Position numbers and translations under genes: made by a program
Assembly (NCBI GenBank): GCA_964624235.1
Contig: CAZUXY010000025.1
Span: forward strand, 1 to 61,599
DNA length: 61,599 nt
Direction: 5' to 3'
Source: CAZUXY01 sp964624235
Lineage (GTDB): Bacteria > Spirochaetota > UBA4802 > UBA5368
The notes under the pieces: generated by a model
What the model saw: the letters and a program-made list of their open reading frames with translations, nothing else
What the model was told of the DNA's origin: nothing
Databases searched by the model: none
Shown: in pieces, positions 51,769-59,089 of the stretch
Layout: each line of letters starts with the position of its first letter
Numbering within the stretch: the stretch's first letter is position 1

Positions 51769-54240
51769 TTGTTCCTTAAAGACCACAATAAGACGGCTTT
51801 TATCTATGAAGACCGGCCTGTCTCTTACAGGGAGATGATCGGACGCGCGGGGTCCTATGCCGGGCTGTATGAGTTGTCACCCGGGGACCGGGTCGGGCTC
51901 CTTTCGGAAAACCGTCCCGAATGGATATACGCGTTTTATTCGACATGGCACAAGGGCGGGATAAGCGTCCCCATGGACATTACCGCCAAGCCCGAAGAAA
52001 TAGCATATGTGATAAACGACTGCATGCCCAGGGTGGTGTTCTGCTCGCGGGAGGGCAAAAAACTGATACAAAACGCCCGCCCGCTTTTGATAAACACTCC
52101 GGATCTCATGGTGTTCGAGGACATTCCCTTTCCTCTCGAAGAAAAGGAGCTTCGCATTGAACCTGTACACATACATGATACGGCGGTAATCATGTATACC
52201 TCCGGTACCACCGGCCGATCAAAGGGTGTGATGCTCAGTTATGATAACCTGCTGGCCAGCATTGAAGGCATCGTCGACCTCGGGATGATGACGAAAGATG
52301 ATATCATCGTCGGCCTGCTGCCTTTTTTCCATATCACCCCCTTTCAGGGGACCGTTCTGCTCCCATTTTTTGTAGGCGCCACGGTGGCGTATGTGAAAAA
52401 CCTGACTTCCGATGAGATTCTATCCACACTGCAAAAACACCGTGTTACCATGTTTCTGGGGGTACCCCGGCTTTATGAGCTTTTTCACGGCAGCATAATG
52501 AACAAGATCAACGCCAGTATTGCGGCTAAAATTCTTTTTCGCATCGCGCGTACCCTGAAAAACAGAAAACTGGGACGTGTTGTCTTCGGGAAGGTACACC
52601 GTGCATTCGGGGGTTATGTCCATGCCTTCCTGTCGGGTGGCGCCCGCCTCGACGAGAAAATAGCATGGGACCTCTGGTCGCTGGGATTCAGAATGGTGGA
52701 GGGTTACGGCCTTACCGAAACGGCCCCTCTCGTGGCGTTCAATCCTTACCGCAAAATAAAACTTGGGACCGTTGGACAGCCCCTCAGCGGCACCCGGGTC
52801 GAGGTCAGGGACGGCGAGATCGTCGTGCAGGGAAGAAACGTGATGAAAGGATACTACAACATGCCCGACGAGACCTCACGAGTCCTCAGGGACGGATGGC
52901 TCCATACCGGCGACACCGGTTATTTCGACAGCGAGGGATATCTTTCGATTACGGGCCGTGTCGATGAAATGATCGTACTCTCAAGCGGCAAAAACATCAA
53001 CCCGGAAGAGATCGAAAGAAAACTGCTGACGCTGTCACCGTTCATCAAGGATGCGGGTGTCGCGCACAGGGACGGGCATCTGACCGCCTTTATCCTTCCC
53101 GATTTCGCCGCGCTGAAAAACAACGGCATCATCAACATACAGGAGACCCTGAAGTGGAAAGTGCTGGACCGTTATAACGCCGGGGCCCCTCCCCATCAAA
53201 GGATTACCCGTTTCAATGTCGTGAGGGAAGACCTGCCGCGCACCAGGCTGGGAAAGCTCAGGCGCTTTATGATGGTGGAATCAGGAGGGGAAGAGAAGAC
53301 GGCCGTGCGGAATCCTGCCGTGCCCCAAAGCGCGGAATACCGCTCGCTTAAAGAATACCTGGGCCTGCTGACCGGCCGGGAAGTCATGCCCGGCGACCAC
53401 CTGGAACTGGATCTGGGACTGGACTCCCTCAACAAAGTGGAACTGATGGTGTTTCTCGAAACCAGTTTCGGCACTCCGATAAACGAACAGATACTGGCCG
53501 CATGTCCCACGGTAAACGACCTGGCAGAGTATCTGAGCAGGGAAAAAACCATTACACACCGGGAAGACATCAACTGGAAAAAGATACTCGGCGAAAGAAC
53601 GCCTTTTACCCTTCCCGAAACAGGACTCAGGGTGAGGTTTCTCCAGGCCCTTTCCCGGCCTCTTATGCGGGCATATTTTTCCATCACTCACGAAGGTCTG
53701 GAAAACCTGCCGGAATCGCCCTTCATCCTTGCACCGAACCACCAGAGTTTTATGGACTCCCTGCTGCTTTCAATCATCCTGCCCAAACAGGTGCTCAACC
53801 AGACCTTTTTCCTGGCCAGGGAATCCCTCCTGAATTCGAAGATCATCAGATACCTTTCAAAAAACGCCAATGTGATTTTCATCAACATAGAAAAAGATTT
53901 AAAGGGCGCTCTGCAGAAATCCGCGGCGGTACTCCAGAAGGGCAGGAACCTCGTTATATTTCCCGAGGGACACCGGAGCCGCGACGGGAAACTGGGCATG
54001 TTCAAAAAAACCTTTGCGATACTGAGCAAGGAAATGAACATCCCGGTGGTGCCCCTGGCAATCGACGGCGCCTTTAATCTTTATTCCGTGGGGAAACTCG
54101 TTCCCGTCCCCGGCAGGGTCAAGTTCACTTTCTGTAAACCGATATACCCCGACAGGGGGGACTACCAGGCCCTGGCCGACGGAGTACGCCAAATTATAAA
54201 GGACATTCTTGAAAGCAGAGACAAAGGAAGCGGCAAATGA
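51769..54240 (+). CDS. acyl-CoA/ACP synthetase-ACP-acyltransferase fusion (Aas-like)
   Basis: 823 residues from TTG 51769 (AGAGG just before); GTG 51733 is the alternative. Residues 1-495: AMP-forming acyl-adenylate ligase with MYTSGTTGRSKGVMLS and VEGYGLTETAPLV, GWLHTGDTGYFDSEGYL and GRLRRF-like end. About 520-595: acyl-carrier-like domain with phosphopantetheine site LDLGLDSLNKVEL. About 625-823: PlsC acyltransferase with the NHQSFMD His-x4-Asp motif and FPEGHRS. It resembles 2-acylglycerophosphoethanolamine acyltransferase/acyl-ACP synthetase, but the carrier domain in the middle makes a single-chain transfer route likely. Followed within 60 bases by a DUF1295 gene. Confidence 0.95.
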   Translation: MFLKDHNKTAFIYEDRPVSYREMIGRAGSYAGLYELSPGDRVGLLSENRPEWIYAFYSTWHKGGISVPMDITAKPEEIAYVINDCMPRVVFCSREGKKLIQNARPLLINTPDLMVFEDIPFPLEEKELRIEPVHIHDTAVIMYTSGTTGRSKGVMLSYDNLLASIEGIVDLGMMTKDDIIVGLLPFFHITPFQGTVLLPFFVGATVAYVKNLTSDEILSTLQKHRVTMFLGVPRLYELFHGSIMNKINASIAAKILFRIARTLKNRKLGRVVFGKVHRAFGGYVHAFLSGGARLDEKIAWDLWSLGFRMVEGYGLTETAPLVAFNPYRKIKLGTVGQPLSGTRVEVRDGEIVVQGRNVMKGYYNMPDETSRVLRDGWLHTGDTGYFDSEGYLSITGRVDEMIVLSSGKNINPEEIERKLLTLSPFIKDAGVAHRDGHLTAFILPDFAALKNNGIINIQETLKWKVLDRYNAGAPPHQRITRFNVVREDLPRTRLGKLRRFMMVESGGEEKTAVRNPAVPQSAEYRSLKEYLGLLTGREVMPGDHLELDLGLDSLNKVELMVFLETSFGTPINEQILAACPTVNDLAEYLSREKTITHREDINWKKILGERTPFTLPETGLRVRFLQALSRPLMRAYFSITHEGLENLPESPFILAPNHQSFMDSLLLSIILPKQVLNQTFFLARESLLNSKIIRYLSKNANVIFINIEKDLKGALQKSAAVLQKGRNLVIFPEGHRSRDGKLGMFKKTFAILSKEMNIPVVPLAIDGAFNLYSVGKLVPVPGRVKFTFCKPIYPDRGDYQALADGVRQIIKDILESRDKGSGK

Positions 54241-54298
54241 AGGTGATTCCCGACAATCAGGCAGGGACTCCGGACTCCATGCCGGGGAACATGTGATC

Positions 54299-55096
54299 AT
54301 GGATATACCTGCATCCGCCTGGAGTCTGTTGCCGGCCGGTCTGGCGGTCATCGCCTGTGTGATGTTTTCAGTCTGGATAATCAGCCTCATGCTGAAAGAC
54401 GTAAGCGTGGTGGATATCGCCTGGGGGCCGGGGTTCGTGCTGGTTGCGTGGTTATCGTATGCCGCCGGCAACGGACACACCGTCCGCGGTCTGCTTTTAC
54501 CCCTGCTGGCCACCCTGTGGGGTCTGCGACTGGCGGTGTATCTTTACTTCAGGAACCGGGGAAAACCGGAGGACCCCCGTTACCGGGCTATACGAAATAA
54601 ATACGGGGATAAATTCGGTGTGGTGAGCCTTTTTGTCATATTCGGCCTGCAGGGAGCGCTGATGTTCATCATTTCACTGCCGCTGCAGCTGGCACAGTCG
54701 GGAGAAACGCAGGCGTCATCTCTACTCACTGACGTGATCGGCACCCTGATCTGGGCCGCCGGTTTTTCAATCGAGTCGGTATCGGACTGCCAGATGGCCG
54801 GATTCAAATCGGATCCGGCCAACAGGGGCAGGGTCATGGACAGGGGATTATGGACCTATTCACGGCATCCAAACTATTTCGGCGAAACCCTGGTCTGGTG
54901 GGGTATCTACATTATCGCCCTGTCCGCACCGCTGGGGCCATGGACGATCATAAGCCCCATACTTATTACCTTCCTTCTCCTGAGGGTATCGGGTATCACC
55001 CTGCTGGAAAAGAACCTCAGCCGGACCAAACCGGGATACGCAGACTACATTCGAAAGACCAGCGCCTTTATACCTCTACCGCGAAGGAAATTGTGA
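54299..55096 (+). CDS. DUF1295 membrane protein, steroid 5-alpha-reductase/ICMT-like
   Basis: About 265 residues. Five or six membrane helices. DVSVVDIAWGPGFVLVAW at the first loop, RLAVYLYFRNRGKPEDPRY, and the C-terminal catalytic-type motif GLWTYSRHPNYFGETLVWWG with SRTKPGYADYIRKTSAFIPL. These define DUF1295, a family that reduces or modifies lipids. ATG 54299 is chosen; a longer reading begins inside the previous gene. Likely works with the upstream acyltransferase in lipid metabolism. Confidence 0.88.
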   Translation: MDIPASAWSLLPAGLAVIACVMFSVWIISLMLKDVSVVDIAWGPGFVLVAWLSYAAGNGHTVRGLLLPLLATLWGLRLAVYLYFRNRGKPEDPRYRAIRNKYGDKFGVVSLFVIFGLQGALMFIISLPLQLAQSGETQASSLLTDVIGTLIWAAGFSIESVSDCQMAGFKSDPANRGRVMDRGLWTYSRHPNYFGETLVWWGIYIIALSAPLGPWTIISPILITFLLLRVSGITLLEKNLSRTKPGYADYIRKTSAFIPLPRRKL

Positions 55097-55155
55097 AAAG
55101 ACCGTACGCGGTGATGCGGTAAAGGTAACCATAAAAGCACCGTAAGGCGATCATC

Positions 55156-56502
55156 TTGAAAAAAAGAAAAAACTTCACCAGGGCGTTACTCATCATCACA
55201 GGGGCGGCGGTTATAACAGCGCTGTTGCTGGAAATTGTAATCCGGATAATCATCGATCTGCCGGTGAAAACGGATTTTTACAGTTCGATCAAAAGGACAG
55301 AGGTTGTAGAGTACCAGAAAACGACCGGTATACGCGTTACGAGCGGACCCGGATGGATCCACCTGGGTTGGATTGCGCATCCCGAGCGTGAAAACTACCG
55401 GGTATACCGGATAGAAAAGGGAAAGGAACACGAGGCGGGAACCAGCGAGTACGGGAGTTATCTCTCTGCGGGTCTTGGCGCCGGGGAAGAGTACATCTAC
55501 AGGGTGAAAGCGTCCAGCGGCGCGTTCGATCATACGGTGCGGGTGCGTACGCCTGATGAAAAGATCCCACCAGTGTTCGTTCCCCGCATAGCGGGTCCAT
55601 GGCGACCGCTTTTCCGCCCCTGCAAATCAGGGGATTATATAAACGATCATACGATCTACCGGTCCCATGACGGGAAATGGCACCTGCTGGGGATTACCGC
55701 CTTCGGGGAGGGGGACTATTCCAGGGAGTTTTATTTCGCCCACGGGGTTTCCGACACGTTCCCGCCTCCGCCCGGTAAAATGATGGCCGAGCTAGACCCG
55801 GTGGCCGATCACGGCCGCCTGGCCTGGGCGCCCCATGTCATCAGGGAGGACCGCTACTACCTGTGGTATTCACCTCACCGCTGTTATATCTCTGACAGCC
55901 GCGACGGCCGCCGGTGGGAAAGCCGCGATGAGCTTTCGTTTCTGCCCCACAATCCCCAGTTCCGCGATCCGATGGTGCTAAAGGTCGCCGACGGGCAGTG
56001 GCTGATGTACTGCACGGCCCGTGACGGATATTACTCGTCGGTGGACATATACCAGTCCTTCGACCTCCGCCGGTGGCAGTACATACGCTCCGCCCTGTCC
56101 ATGGGCTACGGTGCCGAACTTGCCGGCGCCCAGGCTTCGACGGAATCGCCCTTCGTGCTGAAACACCGTAACAGGTATTACCTCTCCTTCACGTACAACA
56201 ACGGGTCCTTTTTCTGGAACCCCCTGCTACTGAGCCTGAAGATATGGCCCGGAAAGGAAAGCTATAACACGACCATGATATTCACCAGCGCCAACCCTTA
56301 TTCTTTCGGAAGCTATCACGGCAGAAAAAGGCCGTCCGCCCTGACCGCCGTGATACAGGCCCATGCCCCCGAGTATGTGTTCCACAACGGGCGCTGGTAC
56401 ATAACCACCGCCGGATGGCCATGGGCGGCGACCCTTACCCGCGGGGAATGCGCCGCAGCCGAACTGACCTGGGACATGAAAGACGATCGCGGCCACGAAT
56501 GA
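55156..56502 (+). CDS. membrane-anchored glycosidase-like beta-propeller protein (GH43/DUF377-like)
   Basis: 448 residues, TTG start 55156. One N-terminal membrane anchor (about 10-32). Residues about 55-130 form a fibronectin III-like domain (WIHLGWIAHPERENYRVYRI). From about 140 to 440, five-bladed-propeller repeats: YINDHTIYRSHDGKWHLLGIT, APHVIREDRYYLWYSPHRCY, PQFRDPMVLKVADGQWLMYC, TESPFVLKHRNRYYLSFTYN. Asp/Glu at these blade starts (NDHT, RDPM, TESP) match the catalytic spots of GH43/GH130-like enzymes. Likely faces the periplasm and acts on polysaccharide. Confidence 0.8.
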   Translation: MKKRKNFTRALLIITGAAVITALLLEIVIRIIIDLPVKTDFYSSIKRTEVVEYQKTTGIRVTSGPGWIHLGWIAHPERENYRVYRIEKGKEHEAGTSEYGSYLSAGLGAGEEYIYRVKASSGAFDHTVRVRTPDEKIPPVFVPRIAGPWRPLFRPCKSGDYINDHTIYRSHDGKWHLLGITAFGEGDYSREFYFAHGVSDTFPPPPGKMMAELDPVADHGRLAWAPHVIREDRYYLWYSPHRCYISDSRDGRRWESRDELSFLPHNPQFRDPMVLKVADGQWLMYCTARDGYYSSVDIYQSFDLRRWQYIRSALSMGYGAELAGAQASTESPFVLKHRNRYYLSFTYNNGSFFWNPLLLSLKIWPGKESYNTTMIFTSANPYSFGSYHGRKRPSALTAVIQAHAPEYVFHNGRWYITTAGWPWAATLTRGECAAAELTWDMKDDRGHE

Positions 56503-56649
56503 GCGTCGAGACGAGAGCGTATCAACCCGTGATATCAGGTTGCAAACGATCATACGTGACATGCTCAAGCAAGCGGTTAACTGAAGAATTTTCCTTGATT
56601 ACAATCGTGCGGTATATATAAGCTTTTACGCTGTTGTACGTGGATAAAT

Positions 56650-57231
56650 ATGGGTAGAATATCACTCAAGAAGTATCTTTTGTGCAGCATGATACTGGCA
56701 CTTATTTCATCCGGACTACACTGGTTCCCGGACATTCCGGCGCGCATTCTTGCCGCGGAAACAGACAACCTCTCTGCGGAAGAACTCAACACGATAGGGT
56801 TATCACATTTCAACAGGAAGGACTATACCACGGCACGCAGATATTTCACCCTGGCCGTCGCCAGGTGCCCGGACCGCAAACACTATCTCAACAACCTGTC
56901 AGCGGCCTGCATGGGAGAGGACGACCTTCACGGGGCGAAGAAATACCTGGAAGGTGCGCTGGCGCTGGACCCAAATTACTGCAAGGCACTGTCGAACATG
57001 GCGATAGTGTATTTCCGCCTGTTCAGGTTTCCCGAAGCATACCGTTATTATCAGAAAGCGAAAAAAGCCGATCCCCGGTATGCCGCGACAAGGTTCGCGA
57101 AACGCCGGGTAATCGAGAAGGTCGAATCCATGAACAAAAAAAGTCCCGGGAACCAGGACCTGGAGGCCATACTCAATTACCTCAAGGCTTCTGATAAGCC
57201 CTTTGAAGCCCAGGAAATCCCCCTTAACTGA
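56650..57231 (+). CDS. exported TPR protein
   Basis: 193 residues. Signal-like helix (8-30), then three tetratricopeptide repeats (NTIGLSHFNRKDYTTARRYFT, HYLNNLSAACMGEDDLHGAKK, CKALSNMAIVYFRLFRFPEAY) and a Lys-rich tail. Typical periplasmic adaptor. Convergent with dtd. Confidence 0.85.
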   Translation: MGRISLKKYLLCSMILALISSGLHWFPDIPARILAAETDNLSAEELNTIGLSHFNRKDYTTARRYFTLAVARCPDRKHYLNNLSAACMGEDDLHGAKKYLEGALALDPNYCKALSNMAIVYFRLFRFPEAYRYYQKAKKADPRYAATRFAKRRVIEKVESMNKKSPGNQDLEAILNYLKASDKPFEAQEIPLN

Positions 57232-57283
57232 ACCGCTGCCGGTCAGGATGAATCGGGAGCATAAGGAACAGTGTTCTCCCCGC

Positions 57284-57733
57284 TCAGAAGAGCCTTCCGC
57301 TGTCCAGCAGAATGGTAACCGGCCCCTCGTTGATGATTTCCACCCTCATCTCGGCACCGAACTCTCCCGAAACCACCCTGGGATGCAGGGAACGGCAGAG
57401 TACTATAAAATCATTATAAATTTCAACCGCCTTGTCGGGGGCCATTGCATCCGAGTAGGAGGGGCGTCGCCCTTTCCGGGCGTCTCCATAGAGTGTAAAC
57501 TGGGAAACCAGCAGCAACTCACCGTCAACCTCGTGCAATGACCGGTTCATCATCCCCCGATCGTCATCGAAGATCCTCAGATCCATCATTTTGCGGGCGA
57601 TATACTCCAGGTCCCGCGCCCCGTCTTCGGCATGAAAACCCACCAGTGCCGCCAGACCGGGGCCGATGGAGGCGATGGTGTTTCCTTTTACCGTCACCCC
57701 GGCGCGGGAAACACGCTGGACAACCGCTCTCAT
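57284..57733 (-). CDS. dtd: D-aminoacyl-tRNA deacylase
   Basis: 149 residues. Removes D-amino acids (and glycine from tRNA-Ala) mis-charged to tRNA. Cross-subunit motifs LLVSQFTLYGDARKGRRPSY and INEGPVTILLDS (Gly-Pro) are perfect, with MRAVVQRVSRAGVTV at the start. Length typical. Monocistronic or followed by nothing; convergent with the TPR gene. Confidence 0.97.
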   Translation of the reverse strand: MRAVVQRVSRAGVTVKGNTIASIGPGLAALVGFHAEDGARDLEYIARKMMDLRIFDDDRGMMNRSLHEVDGELLLVSQFTLYGDARKGRRPSYSDAMAPDKAVEIYNDFIVLCRSLHPRVVSGEFGAEMRVEIINEGPVTILLDSGRLF

Positions 57734-57799
57734 TTACGCGTACTTTCGCACGTCAGCCGGTCGTAAACGTGACGTTGATACTCCCGGGACATGCCGGTA

Positions 57800-58114
57800 T
57801 CATTTAAGTTTTGCGGTCAGTGCCGTTTCCGGCTGGACCCCGATCATGCGCTCCAGTTCTTTCCCGTTCTGGAAAAGGATGAGTGTCGGAATAGAATTTA
57901 TACCAAACTGCTGGGCTATCTTGGGATTCTCGTCCGTGTTCAGTTTCACGATTCCCGCCTTGACCCCTTCAGTCTTCAGCACCCTCTCAAGTATCGGGGC
58001 CTGCATTCTGCAGGGACCGCACCACGGCGCCCAGAAATCAACGAGCACCTTGCCTTCCTTATCGAGAACCTCAGCTTTAAAATTCTTTTCGTTGACCTCA
58101 AGAATATCGGACAT
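57800..58114 (-). CDS. thioredoxin
   Basis: 104 residues. Classical thioredoxin: VLVDFWAPWCGPCRMQAP (active-site WCGPC), FGINSIPTLILFQNGKE with the cis-Pro, and normal length. Cytoplasmic. A possible promoter lies at 58216-58244. Upstream of dtd by 66 bases in the same direction, so the two may share a transcript. Confidence 0.97.
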   Translation of the reverse strand: MSDILEVNEKNFKAEVLDKEGKVLVDFWAPWCGPCRMQAPILERVLKTEGVKAGIVKLNTDENPKIAQQFGINSIPTLILFQNGKELERMIGVQPETALTAKLK

Positions 58115-58215
58115 GCTTCCTCCACTTATGATAATCTGCGTTGTTTTCGAGACTTGTGCCCGGGGCTGGGCCCCTGATAGAGGCCCTGCCGTCTCAGTGA
58201 CGGTTACACCATCTT

Positions 58216-58244
58216 AATTTTGCTATGAAAGATGTTCGTGTCAA
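58216..58244 (-). promoter_or_regulatory. possible promoter of the thioredoxin gene
   Basis: Minus strand TTGACA (58239-58244), 17 bases, AAAATT (58216-58221). Good -35, weak -10. It lies in the 334-base region 58115-58448, where I see nothing else. Confidence 0.35.
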
Positions 58245-58448
58245 TACAAATTGCGTCTTGATCGTCAATTATTCCCTTCTTAAATCCATTAAATCTGCCG
58301 ATAATGATGGCGGGAATGATAGAAACGGGTTGTGACGCCAGGACACCCGCAATATCCTTTCCTGATGATTTCATGATCGGCCCGACCGGGCGATCTGGAA
58401 CAGAGGGATCCGGCCTGATCCTCTTTTATAAAAAACGGGGTTTCAATC

Positions 58449-59069
58449 ATGAAAAGGCTTTTTATTTATACTTTCACTATACTGATTGCCGTTGTGCTTA
58501 CCCATGCAGGGGGACAAACCCCCGCTGTCAAGGAAAAGAAGAATGAAACCACTACGGCCGACAGGATTGTCGACGGTTACCACAACGTTAAATGGGGTTC
58601 ACCGCTGCCCGGCGTTAAAAACGAGGTCAGGGGCAAGATCGTTTACACCGATGAGAAAAAAACCATCCAGACCAGGGACGGGGATATAGAATACCTGTAT
58701 GGTTTCTTCTACAAGGAAATACCGGTCGCATCGGCGAAAACAGAAAAGTCCGATACACCGACCCAGCAGGAAGGCAGGCTTTTCTATGTAGCGGTCCAGT
58801 TTCCCTATCTTGCCATGGAGGACGTACGGGCTAAATTGCATGAAAAATACGGTGCCCCCACGGGGGAATCCCTTAAAAACAACCAGGGTGCCCTGGTGTG
58901 GGAGTCCAATAAAACCACCATCATCATGTGGGTGGACCGATACGAAAAAAAGCCCTACTGCCGGAAAATCACCTATGTGGGCAGGGAAATTGCAAAGGAG
59001 CTTGTTGATTACCGTAAAGAGATATTCAACAGCGCTGAGATTGAAATCCTGAAAAAAATGAACCCCTGA
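58449..59069 (+). CDS. secreted protein, unknown
   Basis: 206 residues. Signal peptide (FIYTFTILIAVVLTHAGG), then an acidic-lysine spacer and a compact domain from about 45 (YHNVKWGSPLPGVKNEV) with LFYVAVQFPYLAMEDVRAKLHEKYGAP. The W-G-x-P start and K-YG-P segment recall proteins in which a W-G-S pattern opens a periplasmic module in several spirochaetes, but I cannot name a family. Convergent with the repeat protein gene. Confidence 0.7.
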   Translation: MKRLFIYTFTILIAVVLTHAGGQTPAVKEKKNETTTADRIVDGYHNVKWGSPLPGVKNEVRGKIVYTDEKKTIQTRDGDIEYLYGFFYKEIPVASAKTEKSDTPTQQEGRLFYVAVQFPYLAMEDVRAKLHEKYGAPTGESLKNNQGALVWESNKTTIIMWVDRYEKKPYCRKITYVGREIAKELVDYRKEIFNSAEIEILKKMNP

Positions 59070-59089
59070 CAAGGGGCACCTCGCGTTTT

